This document shows, one piece after another, positions 8,729 through 16,033 of a stretch of DNA of 39,927 nucleotides. The first letter of the stretch is position 1. Every line of letters begins with the position of its first letter. The notes below the pieces were generated by a model that worked only from the letters and a program-made list of their open reading frames with translations, did not search any database and was not told the origin of the DNA. The position numbers were made by a program, and so were the translations under genes. The stretch lies in the NCBI GenBank assembly GCA_019636945.1, contig JAHBWO010000025.1:1-39927 (forward strand). Reading direction: 5' to 3'. Source of the DNA: Nitrospira sp. Lineage in GTDB: Bacteria > Nitrospirota > Nitrospiria > Nitrospirales > Nitrospiraceae.

Positions 8729-9973
8729 ATGAGCACCTACCACGAAACTGTCGTCCTGCAGGGACACATCATCGACTCGCTCATACTGGCGAAGGTCCTG
8801 GACTGTATCGTGATGATGGGTGGTACCTTCGACCTTCAGGACGTCAACATCGGAAAGACGCGGGAACAATCATCCAGCGCCCGCATTGTGATCAGAGCCG
8901 CCTCCAAAGCGCTCTTAGACGAGATCCTCAACGCGATTCAACCCCATGGCGCCTTGATCGAGCGTGGGACAGACTGTCGGACTGAACCAGTGCCTGACGA
9001 TGGGATCCTTCCCGATACCTTCTATGCCACCACCCATCTGCCCACTCAGATCCGAATAGCTGGTCGCTGGCTTGACGTCGATCGAATCGAGATGGATCTT
9101 GCGATCGTGGTCAATGAGGAAGGCTCTGCGGCCCATGCTATTCCGATGGGAGACGTTCGTCGCGGAGATCGCGTCATTGTCGGGCGAGAGGGGATTCGGG
9201 TCATCCCGCTGCAACGCCCACAGGAACGTGATGTCTTTGGCTTCATGGAGTCTCAGGTGTCCGCTGAGCGGCCCCATGGTCATATCATCGCCGATATTGC
9301 AACACGAATGCGTCAATTGCGAGAACGGCATCGGCAGGGACAGACAGATGCCAAGGTTTTATTGGCCGGTGGACCGGCCATCATTCACGCCGGTGGGCGC
9401 GATGCACTCACCTGGCTAATCGAACAGGGGTTTATTCACATCATTTTTTGCGGCAATGCCCTCGCGGCCCACGATATGGAAGCAGATCTGTACGGCACTT
9501 CTCTCGGTTACAAACTGGCCGGGGGACAGCCCCTTCCGCATGGGCATGAACATCATTTGCGAACCATCAATCGCATCCGTACGATTGGCAGCATTGAGGC
9601 TGCGGTGCATTCAGGAGTAGTCAAACAGGGAATTATGGCAGCTTGTGTCCGCCAGACAGTGCCGGTAGTTATGGCCGGCACGATTCGCGACGACGGCCCC
9701 CTCCCCGGCGTGATCACGGATTCGGTTCATGCCCAGCAAGCCATGCGCGCGTTGATTCCTGGCGTCGGCTTGGCGCTCCTGGTCGCTTCCACCTTGCACT
9801 CCATCGCAACAGGCAATCTGCTGCCGGCCACCATCCCGACGGTCTGTGTGGATATCAATCCTTCCGTCCCCACCAAGCTGGCTGATCGTGGCAGCTTTCA
9901 AGCAGTCGGTCTCGTCATGGATGCAGGGTCATTTCTGACCGAGGTGGGCAGAACTTTAGGAAGGCCAGTATGA
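8729..9973 (+). CDS. Archaeal-type ornithine cyclodeaminase (TIGR00300 / AgrE C-terminal-like)
   Basis: A 414-residue protein of the TIGR00300 family, long annotated as LOR/SDH conserved domain. Members from methanogens and the C-terminal half of cyanobacterial AgrE/ArgZ are ornithine cyclodeaminases that deaminate ornithine to proline with NAD as cofactor. Seen here: the N-terminal domain with DSLILAKVLDCIVMMGGTF, the middle block TFYATTHLPTQIRI, then glycine-rich nucleotide-binding-like segments LLAGGPAIIHAGG and GFIHIIFCGNALAAHD, and a C-terminal VCVDINPSVPTKLADRGS. ATG 8729 is chosen because GGTGAG sits 7 bases upstream; an in-frame GTG lies at 8717. The arginine dihydrolase gene overlaps its stop by 4 bases (ATGA), which strongly supports the arginine to ornithine to proline assignment. 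It is not expected to be lysine-oxoglutarate reductase. Confidence 0.85.
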   Translation: MSTYHETVVLQGHIIDSLILAKVLDCIVMMGGTFDLQDVNIGKTREQSSSARIVIRAASKALLDEILNAIQPHGALIERGTDCRTEPVPDDGILPDTFYATTHLPTQIRIAGRWLDVDRIEMDLAIVVNEEGSAAHAIPMGDVRRGDRVIVGREGIRVIPLQRPQERDVFGFMESQVSAERPHGHIIADIATRMRQLRERHRQGQTDAKVLLAGGPAIIHAGGRDALTWLIEQGFIHIIFCGNALAAHDMEADLYGTSLGYKLAGGQPLPHGHEHHLRTINRIRTIGSIEAAVHSGVVKQGIMAACVRQTVPVVMAGTIRDDGPLPGVITDSVHAQQAMRALIPGVGLALLVASTLHSIATGNLLPATIPTVCVDINPSVPTKLADRGSFQAVGLVMDAGSFLTEVGRTLGRPV

Positions 9974-10770
9974 GCCGTCTTCTCGTCTGCCCGCCAGACT
10001 TTTTCGGCATTGAGTATGAGATCAATCCCTGGATGCGGCTCAGCAACCGAGTCGACCACGAGCGGGCTATGTCACAGTGGCATACCTTGATGAGGGTTTT
10101 TGAACAGGAGTTAGGCGTCGTACTCGAACACATACCCCCTATTCCTGGATTGCCGGATCTCGTGTTTACAGCCAATGCCGGTGTCGTGGTCGGGCAAACT
10201 GCCGTGGTGAGCCGCTTCCGCTATCCAGAACGGCAACGGGAGGAAGCCCATTTCAAGCACTGGTTTCGTGAGCACGGCTATGACGTGATGACAATCGACG
10301 CCGGTCTTCACTTTGAGGGCGCAGGCGATCTTCTGGGATTTCCCAACGTCTGGTTCGGTGGCTATCGGCAGCGATCGGATATCGGCGTGTACCCGATCCT
10401 CGGCGAGCGTTTTCATCGGGAAATTATTCCGCTCGAACTCATCGACCGTCGCTTCTACCATTTGGACACCTGTCTCTGCCCATTAAGCGGCGGCGAGCTG
10501 CTGTATTTTCCCGCCGCATTTGATCACTACGGACGGGAAGTGCTTGCCGCGCGCATCCCCACCGAGCGTCATCTGGTCGTCCCTGAGCACGAAGCGCTGA
10601 AGTTTGCTTGCAACGCAGTCTGTGTGCAGAAGCATGTGGTTCTTCCTGCCGGATGTCCCACGACGGAAGGCTTGCTGCAGGAACGGGGATATGACACCCA
10701 TGCGGTTCAGCTCGATGAGTTCATGAAGTCGGGAGGATCAGCCAAATGCCTGACGTTGGCGCTGGATTGA
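9970..10770 (+). CDS. Arginine dihydrolase, amidinotransferase (GME) superfamily, AgrE/ArgZ N-terminal-like
   Basis: A protein of 266 residues in the guanidino-group-modifying (amidinotransferase/DDAH) fold. It is expected to split arginine into ornithine, CO2 and two ammonia. Key residues visible: Asn69 in LVFTANAG, Glu116 and Asp120 in HFEGAGDLL, His164 in FYHLDTCLC and Cys260 in GGSAKCLTLALD. Asn, His and Cys fall 2-4 positions before the equivalents I recall for Synechocystis ArgZ (Asn71, His168, Cys264), so they align well. The Asn is the residue reported to distinguish dihydrolases from deiminases. The gene is translationally coupled (ATGA) to the ornithine cyclodeaminase upstream, which would use its product. 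Dimethylarginine hydrolase is the main alternative, made less likely by this context. No signal peptide, so cytoplasmic. Confidence 0.85.
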   Translation: MSRLLVCPPDFFGIEYEINPWMRLSNRVDHERAMSQWHTLMRVFEQELGVVLEHIPPIPGLPDLVFTANAGVVVGQTAVVSRFRYPERQREEAHFKHWFREHGYDVMTIDAGLHFEGAGDLLGFPNVWFGGYRQRSDIGVYPILGERFHREIIPLELIDRRFYHLDTCLCPLSGGELLYFPAAFDHYGREVLAARIPTERHLVVPEHEALKFACNAVCVQKHVVLPAGCPTTEGLLQERGYDTHAVQLDEFMKSGGSAKCLTLALD

Positions 10771-10780
10771 GCAAAGTCAT

Positions 10781-10839
10781 CGGTCATTAGCCAATCAATG
10801 GACAGACACGAATCTATTCTGACCAATGACGAATGACCG
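10781..10839. repeat. Inverted repeat in convergent intergenic region
   Basis: CGGTCATT at 10781-10788 and AATGACCG at 10832-10839 are perfect 8-base inverted arms just after the arginine dihydrolase gene and before the end of the opposing zinc-ribbon gene. There is no T-run, so terminator function is doubtful. Confidence 0.35.
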
Positions 10840-10847
10840 CTGACCAC

Positions 10848-11204
10848 TCACTTTGTCCTGAACAGAAACGCCCCATACATCCCAGCAATCGCAATGGTCA
10901 CGAGCTCAATGGTCAGAAGCATCCGGCTCACCACGGCCTCCGCGGCAGGAGGAGAGAGGATGAAATGCATGCCGAGAAATTCCGGGGTCTGATTCGGTGG
11001 CGTTTCCCATGGCGGGAACAGCAGCGCCAGAATCAGCACCACGACCATGCCGTAGAGGATGGAAAGGTTGAGCTGATCGGGAGGGATCGCACGAGGTTCA
11101 GCGCTCGATGTACGCTCCGCAGTCCCATCAAGCCGCCGACCGCACTGAACACAAAACCGGTTAATTTCTGGTTGCGATCGACTACAAGTGGGACAGAGTT
11201 GCAT
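10848..11204 (-). CDS. Zinc-ribbon membrane protein
   Basis: A small membrane protein of 118 residues. It begins with a double-CxxC zinc ribbon (MQLCPTCSRSQPEINRFCVQC), followed by a polar linker, a membrane helix (about 43-60, LSILYGMVVVLILALLFPPW) and a second hydrophobic helix (about 88-110, MLLTIELVTIAIAGMYGAFL). This is a common layout for small uncharacterised bacterial proteins; the ribbon faces the cytoplasm and may mediate protein contacts. ATG 11204 places the ribbon at the N-terminus. The frame continues to 11228 but offers no better site. The gene is convergent with the arginine dihydrolase. Function unknown. Confidence 0.7.
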   Translation of the reverse strand: MQLCPTCSRSQPEINRFCVQCGRRLDGTAERTSSAEPRAIPPDQLNLSILYGMVVVLILALLFPPWETPPNQTPEFLGMHFILSPPAAEAVVSRMLLTIELVTIAIAGMYGAFLFRTK

Positions 11205-11272
11205 GGATAGGCATTCCCAGTAGATCACCTACATACATGGGAATGCCCCCGAGATGCTAGCCCGCTGAGTAG

Positions 11273-12040
11273 TTAGAAGTGATAGCCCACCCCAAAGGAA
11301 AAGATGATCGGATTATACGTTGCCGTAAAGCCAAAGCCTCCGGCTTCAGTTGCGTCAAAGTCGAACCGAGTGTAATTGTACCGTACCTCTCCATATCCCG
11401 AGATATGCTTCGTAAAGAAGTATTCGCCACCCAGCTTCACGTTGAGACCAACTTTCGTTGAACCCTGTGTCCCCTGAAACCCAACCTCTGTCGTCTCAAT
11501 TCGAGACAAGAATATCGCAGGCCCCACGCCGGCATACGGCTGAAATCGTGCCTTGTTGTAACGAAACATGAGATTGAACGGCGCAATGGTGATCACTCGA
11601 AAATTGTCGCCCGGAAAGACGTTCGTCACACTCCCACTCGTGACTGAGCCTCCAACAACGACGGTTCCGGGAAGAATACTGACTCTCGTTGGTCCCTGCT
11701 CAATGTGGGGGTTGCTGTAGTAGGCTTCCAGTTCAAGCCCAAGCCAGTTCACCTTTGGAAAGTAGTACCCAATCTTCCCACCCCACACGGGAGAACTGGC
11801 CAGATCGCGCCCTGACATTGACCCCCGTGGAGTGAGAAAGGATCCGGGGGGCGCACTGAGATCGGTAATCTCAACTCGCGTGAGCTTGTTGTTGTCGCCA
11901 AAGAACGTCGTTCCAACTTGTCCACCAATGTACATTTCTGAATAGCTGCTGGAGACGTTCAAAGACATCAGAAGAACCGTAAGCCACAGCGCTCGCTTCC
12001 CGATTCCTGATCCAATTTCCCGCACAATCCCTGGTTTCAT
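11273..12040 (-). CDS. Outer-membrane beta-barrel protein
   Basis: A predicted outer-membrane barrel of 255 residues. A signal peptide of about 35 residues (GKRALWLTVLLMSLNVSSSYS) precedes MYIGGQVGTTFFGD. The body alternates aromatic and polar residues in strand-like segments (YYFPKVNWLGLELEAYYS, FRYNKARFQPYAGVGPAIF, GYGEVRYNYTRFDF) and ends in FSFGVGYHF with a C-terminal Phe, the BAM recognition signature. It resembles OmpW/OmpA-barrel type porin-like proteins of unknown cargo. ATG 12040 is chosen because AGGAAGAAG lies upstream and the signal peptide then has a normal length. It stands alone and is divergent from gpsA. Confidence 0.8.
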   Translation of the reverse strand: MKPGIVREIGSGIGKRALWLTVLLMSLNVSSSYSEMYIGGQVGTTFFGDNNKLTRVEITDLSAPPGSFLTPRGSMSGRDLASSPVWGGKIGYYFPKVNWLGLELEAYYSNPHIEQGPTRVSILPGTVVVGGSVTSGSVTNVFPGDNFRVITIAPFNLMFRYNKARFQPYAGVGPAIFLSRIETTEVGFQGTQGSTKVGLNVKLGGEYFFTKHISGYGEVRYNYTRFDFDATEAGGFGFTATYNPIIFSFGVGYHF

Positions 12041-12220
12041 CACCACTTCTTCCTGATCGCCGCGTTCGTTGCGATGCCCCATCCGCTGGTTTGATCCGGT
12101 CGCGTCAACCCATACGCCAAACCCTCACCAAGCACCCCGCAGATTCCATGCCATGTCACAAGAGATTGATTCCACGCCTCCCTAGCGAATTTTGAGAATG
12201 GGAAGTCCCCATTCCATTCG

Positions 12221-12250
12221 TTGACAGGTTCTTGAGGCCGTTCCTATAAT
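12221..12250 (+). promoter_or_regulatory. Consensus sigma70 promoter for gpsA-larB
   Basis: Perfect TTGACA at 12221-12226 and perfect TATAAT at 12245-12250, spacer 18 bases. Transcription should start near 12257, giving a leader of about 45 bases before gpsA. This is the clearest promoter in the window. Confidence 0.75.
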
Positions 12251-12301
12251 CGGCCCCCACAAGTGTTCTTGGTGATCATGTGGAGATCAGACTGAGTTCT
12301 T

Positions 12302-13318
12302 ATGCCTGGTTCTATCAGCAAGATGTGTGTGATCGGTGCAGGGGCTTGGGGTACCGCCCTGGCCAAGCATCTGGCCGAGAAGGGGATGGAGATACGTCTA
12401 TGGGCCTATGAACGGGACGTCGTTCACGCCATCAACACCTCTCAGGAAAACCCGATTTTTCTCAAGGGTGTCGCTCTCCCGCGCGCGTTGATCGCCACCG
12501 CATCTCTGGAAGAAGCGACGAATTCGTGTGACGGACTGGTGTTTGCCGTACCATCACATGCCACGCGATCCGTGATTCAAAAGCTGAGACTTTTCCTATC
12601 CAGTCCCATGCCCTTGATCTGTGCGACCAAGGGCATCGAAGAAGACACGGCCAAGTTGATGACACAGGTGATGGAGGACGAATTGCCACCCTCCATGCAC
12701 GACACCCTGATGGTGCTCTCAGGACCCAGCTTTGCCGCTGAGCTGAGCGCGGGTCTCCCTACCGCCGTGTGCCTCGCAGGCAGGGACTCGCAGCTCGTTC
12801 GGCGGTTTCAGAACGCGTTGATGACCCCGGTATTACGCGTGTATGCCGACAGCGATCTCCTGGGCGTCCAGCTGGGAGGGGCCTTGAAGAATGTGATGGC
12901 GCTGGCCGCCGGCGTCATCGATGGTCTGGAGCTCGGACTGAATGCTCGTGCCGCCCTCATCACCCGTGGGTTGGCAGAAACCATTCGGCTCGGTGTCGCG
13001 ATGGGAGCGGATCCTCGTACATTCTATGGACTCTCCGGCGTCGGTGATTTGGTCTTGACCTGCACCGGAACACTCAGTCGCAATCATTCGGTGGGTGTAC
13101 GCCTCGCCAAAGGTGAACGACTCGAGACAATCATCAACGGGATGCAGGCCGTCGCCGAGGGCGTCAGAACCGCTCGCGCCGCGTTCACCCTGGCCTTGCG
13201 CCACCAGGTTGAGATGCCCATCATTCGAGAGATCAACGCCGTCCTCTATGAGAATAAGTCCTGTCGCCAGGCGGTCAGTGATCTGATGGAGCGGGATGCC
13301 AAATTGGAAAAGGGATGA
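12302..13318 (+). CDS. gpsA: Glycerol-3-phosphate dehydrogenase [NAD(P)+]
   Basis: Makes sn-glycerol 3-phosphate from dihydroxyacetone phosphate for phospholipid synthesis. The 338 residues show the Rossmann motif VIGAGAWGTALAKHLAEKG near the N-terminus, CATKGIEED, LSGPSFAAEL, then the catalytic-domain blocks GGALKNVMALAAGVIDG (with the catalytic Lys), NARAALITRGLAE and GLSGVGDLVLTCTG. Length and motif order are normal for the family. The ATG at 12302 follows the strong promoter; no strong ribosome site is seen, and ATG 12323 (MCVIGAGAWG) is a possible shorter start. Its stop overlaps the start of larB by 4 bases (ATGA), so the two are cotranslated. Confidence 0.96.
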   Translation: MPGSISKMCVIGAGAWGTALAKHLAEKGMEIRLWAYERDVVHAINTSQENPIFLKGVALPRALIATASLEEATNSCDGLVFAVPSHATRSVIQKLRLFLSSPMPLICATKGIEEDTAKLMTQVMEDELPPSMHDTLMVLSGPSFAAELSAGLPTAVCLAGRDSQLVRRFQNALMTPVLRVYADSDLLGVQLGGALKNVMALAAGVIDGLELGLNARAALITRGLAETIRLGVAMGADPRTFYGLSGVGDLVLTCTGTLSRNHSVGVRLAKGERLETIINGMQAVAEGVRTARAAFTLALRHQVEMPIIREINAVLYENKSCRQAVSDLMERDAKLEKG

Positions 13319-14085
13319 ACATGATTGCAGAAGGGCTTGAACAGTTACTTCGACAGATTCACGCGGGGCAGCTGACCGTAGAACAGGGACTCCAGCGCCT
13401 GCGATCTCTCCCATTTGAAGATCTCGGTTTTGCGTCCCTTGATCACCATCGGTCGCTCCGGCAGGGATTTCCCGAAGTCGTGCTCTGCGAAGGGAAAACC
13501 ACCGAACAGGTCGCGGTAATTGCACGGGCCTTGATCAAAAAAGGAGGCCCGTTCCTCGCCACCCGTGCGGAGCCCACAATCGCCCGGGCGATTCGCCGCC
13601 TCGATCGTCGGGCGCGGTACTATCCGGACGCACGTCTTGTCGCGATCCATCCGGCACGGCAAAAGGCGCAAGGCCACATTCTAGTGGTGACCGCCGGCAC
13701 AGCCGATGTCCCGGTCGCGGAAGAGGCCCGCATCACCGCTGAAGTGATGGGGAGTCATGTTGAACGCCTCTACGACGTTGGCGTTGCGGGCATCCATCGC
13801 CTCCTTGGGAAGAAAGACCGCCTGTTTGATGCCCGGGTCATTGTCGTGGTTGCCGGAATGGACGGCGTCTTGCCCAGTGTCGTAGGGGGGCTTGTTCACT
13901 GTCCGGTTATCGCCGTCCCGACGAGCCGAGGGTATGGAGCTAGTTTCGGCGGAGTGGCTGCATTGTTGACGATGCTCAACTCCTGCGCGGCAGGTGTGGG
14001 GGTCATGAATATCGACAACGGCTTCGGCGCCGCCTGTCTCGCACATCGGATCAACATGCTCGGAGTGAAGAGCGGCCGGCCATGA
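13315..14085 (+). CDS. larB: Nickel-pincer cofactor biosynthesis protein LarB
   Basis: LarB carboxylates and hydrolyses nicotinic acid adenine dinucleotide, the first step in making the nickel-pincer nucleotide used by lactate racemase LarA and relatives. The 256-residue protein has a small N-terminal helical part (LLRQIHAGQLTVEQGLQRLR) and a PurE-like domain with VVTAGTADVPVAEEA, VVVAGMDGVLPSVVGGLV and AVPTSRGYGASFGGVAALL, all characteristic of the family. The start overlaps the gpsA stop (ATGA). LarC lies 740 bases downstream on the same strand, separated by an opposing gene. LarE and LarA are not in this window. Confidence 0.93.
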   Translation: MNMIAEGLEQLLRQIHAGQLTVEQGLQRLRSLPFEDLGFASLDHHRSLRQGFPEVVLCEGKTTEQVAVIARALIKKGGPFLATRAEPTIARAIRRLDRRARYYPDARLVAIHPARQKAQGHILVVTAGTADVPVAEEARITAEVMGSHVERLYDVGVAGIHRLLGKKDRLFDARVIVVVAGMDGVLPSVVGGLVHCPVIAVPTSRGYGASFGGVAALLTMLNSCAAGVGVMNIDNGFGAACLAHRINMLGVKSGRP

Positions 14086-14099
14086 GCTGATCGGAGAGA

Positions 14100-14651
14100 T
14101 CAGTTGACTTCGAGGGTGCCCCGTTTCGGCCAAGCGACCGTCAACGTCCGAAGCCCCTTTTCACCGTTGGCTAGCAATTTTGTCCGCACCTCATACGCAT
14201 AGGTCCCGGCCCCGGCAACCTGCTTACGATGATCCTGGCCATCCCACTGAAGTTCGACCACTACCTTAGGGCGCTCCTGCTCTCCGTTCCTCGTCGACGT
14301 GATTGGAATAGGCTGTCGATGCGTCAGAAACCGAAGTGAGGTTTTGGATGGAGAACTGATGAGGGAGGTGACTTCCAGAATCAGAGCTCGATCGATTTCC
14401 CTCGGAAGCTGAACCGTTACTGAGAACTGAACCGGCCCATTGCCCTGCGTATAGGGCATCGGAGCAATATTGAGATCGATGATCTTGAGCTCAGGTTCTG
14501 GCCTTGGAGCACGAGATGGCTTGTCCTTTGCAAAACTCTCAGTCAAAGGAAAACCGGCCACAACACTGTACAAACAGAGTAGCCCGAACGTCAGTCCTCT
14601 ACATCGTTGTCGGTGTGATCTTGTGAACAACAGAACACCTGCCTTCGGCAA
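14100..14651 (-). CDS. Uncharacterised exported protein
   Basis: A protein of 183 residues that I do not recognise. A basic N-terminus and a hydrophobic segment (about 19-36, GLTFGLLCLYSVVAGFPLT) ending near SFAKD look like a signal peptide. The mature part is short and beta-rich: IIDLNIAPMPYTQGNGPVQF, RALILEVTSLISS, VVVELQWDGQDHRKQVAGAG, YAYEVRTKLL. The GAGTYAYEVRTKL block resembles strands in FlgD-Ig or Ig-like domains, which often read GxYxxxxxA. It is probably a periplasmic Ig-fold protein. It sits convergent to larB, on the opposite strand between larB and larC, and has no obvious link to nickel cofactor synthesis. Confidence 0.6.
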   Translation of the reverse strand: MPKAGVLLFTRSHRQRCRGLTFGLLCLYSVVAGFPLTESFAKDKPSRAPRPEPELKIIDLNIAPMPYTQGNGPVQFSVTVQLPREIDRALILEVTSLISSPSKTSLRFLTHRQPIPITSTRNGEQERPKVVVELQWDGQDHRKQVAGAGTYAYEVRTKLLANGEKGLRTLTVAWPKRGTLEVN

Positions 14652-14746
14652 AAATATGTGATGGATCCACAGTGACTCACAGTCACCACAAGCAACTCAT
14701 CGTTTAATGGGGGATAACATAGCCTCCAGGAGCTGTCAACGAAGCA

Positions 14747-14815
14747 TCAACAATGAACCAGTGATTGCCGTTCGGCCAGACCTTCGGTAAGATGTGCGGT
14801 CTTTTTCATTGTTGA
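14747..14815. repeat. 11-base inverted repeat flanking the larC promoter
   Basis: TCAACAATGAA at 14747-14757 and its exact reverse complement TTCATTGTTGA at 14805-14815, separated by 47 bases. The arms bracket the putative -35/-10 of larC, so they could be an operator pair. Confidence 0.5.
14765..14793 (+). promoter_or_regulatory. Possible promoter of the larC operon
   Basis: TTGCCG at 14765-14770 and TAAGAT at 14788-14793 with the ideal 17-base spacer. Each hexamer matches consensus at four of six positions, so it is moderate. Confidence 0.35.
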
Positions 14816-14827
14816 CTAAGGAGAGGC

Positions 14828-16033
14828 GTGGGCCGACATCTGCATTTCGATTGTTTTTCTGGCGTGAGCGGGGACATGGTCTTGGGCGCATTGGTCAGCG
14901 CAGGGCTGCCATGGGCCGACCTCGTGAACGGCCTTAATCGGCTGAAGCTATCCGGCTACACATTGCGGAAACGGGCGGTCCATCGTGGCGCACTCCATGC
15001 CGTGAAGGTCGACGTGTTGATCCAACAGGGGTTTCATCGGCCTCTGACGCTCTCCCGTATTCGAAGTATTATTATGCGCAGCACACTCCCAAGTCCGGTC
15101 AAAGCACGCAGCCTCTCCGTCTTCGACCGATTGGCTGACGCAGAAGGACTGGCCCATCAGGTCCCGGCGAAAGACGTGCACTTTCATGAAGTGGGAGTCG
15201 TCGATTCATTCATCGACGTGGTGGGAGGCGTACTCGGATGCTACCTCCTGAATGTGACCCGTGCGACCTCCTCCCCGATCAATGTGGGAGCCGGTTCGAT
15301 TCAAACGTCCCATGGTCGACTACCTGTGCCAGGGCCAGCTGTAACGGCATTAGCCGAAGGCATTCCCGTCTATTCCGATGGCCCATCGCACGAACTTGCC
15401 ACACCCACCGGCGTGGCATTGGTGCGGACGTTGGCGTCGGAGTTCGGCCCCCTGCCGGTCATGCGCAGTGTCGCAGTTGGATATGGGGCCGGAGACCGTG
15501 ATCCACAAGACTGGCCAAATGTGCTGCGCGTATTTCTGCAAGATGACTCGGCACCTGAGACCTATCACACTGAGCGCATCATGCAAATTGAGACGAATCT
15601 CGACGACCTGAATCCGCAGATTTACGAGCACGTCATGGAGCAACTTTTTGAACTTGGAGCCGTCGACGTGGCCCTGGTTCCCGTTGTTATGAAAAAAAGT
15701 CGCCCTGGAGTGTTACTGACCTGCCTCACTCCGAAGGAACGGACGAATGCGGTGCTTGAGATTCTCTTCCAGGAAACACCCACGCTCGGCGTGCGACTAC
15801 AGGAAGTCACTCGCCAGATCCTCCCGCGTCGTATTGTTCCAGTCTCAATACGGGGAGGAACCGTTCGCATGAAGGTGGCCGATCTGGGTGCGGGCTGGGA
15901 CAAGGCGGCACCGGAATATGTCGACTGTCAATCTATTGCGAGACGATCCGGTCGTCCGCTCAAGACCGTCATGGAGGAAGCTTTGCACGCCTATCAACAA
16001 GCGAGCCAGAAGAAATTGCGGAGCCGCGCATGA
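14828..16033 (+). CDS. larC: Nickel-pincer cofactor biosynthesis protein LarC
   Basis: LarC is the CTP-dependent nickel insertase that cyclometallates the pyridinium-bis-thiocarboxylate nucleotide to finish the nickel-pincer cofactor. The 401 residues include the N-terminal block HFDCFSGVSGDMVLGALV, HFHEVGVVDSFIDVVGG, SSPINVGAGSIQTSHGRLPVP and PTGVALVRTL. The C-terminal half contains METNLDDLNPQIYEHVMEQLF (here beginning QIETNLDD) and KKSRPGVLLTCL. It is one continuous frame, unlike the L. plantarum gene, which needs a frameshift. The start is GTG 14828 with AAGGAGAGG immediately upstream. The antiporter gene overlaps its stop by 4 bases, beginning a five-gene run to rsmA. Confidence 0.93.
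   Translation: MGRHLHFDCFSGVSGDMVLGALVSAGLPWADLVNGLNRLKLSGYTLRKRAVHRGALHAVKVDVLIQQGFHRPLTLSRIRSIIMRSTLPSPVKARSLSVFDRLADAEGLAHQVPAKDVHFHEVGVVDSFIDVVGGVLGCYLLNVTRATSSPINVGAGSIQTSHGRLPVPGPAVTALAEGIPVYSDGPSHELATPTGVALVRTLASEFGPLPVMRSVAVGYGAGDRDPQDWPNVLRVFLQDDSAPETYHTERIMQIETNLDDLNPQIYEHVMEQLFELGAVDVALVPVVMKKSRPGVLLTCLTPKERTNAVLEILFQETPTLGVRLQEVTRQILPRRIVPVSIRGGTVRMKVADLGAGWDKAAPEYVDCQSIARRSGRPLKTVMEEALHAYQQASQKKLRSRA

Noticed and set aside
8729..9973. Annotation as lysine-oxoglutarate reductase/saccharopine dehydrogenase
   Set aside because: That is an old domain label for the family; adjacency with the arginine dihydrolase-like gene supports ornithine cyclodeaminase instead.
12833..13525. A 230-codon minus-strand open frame
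   Set aside because: Antisense to gpsA and larB, both well supported by motifs; no recognisable protein.
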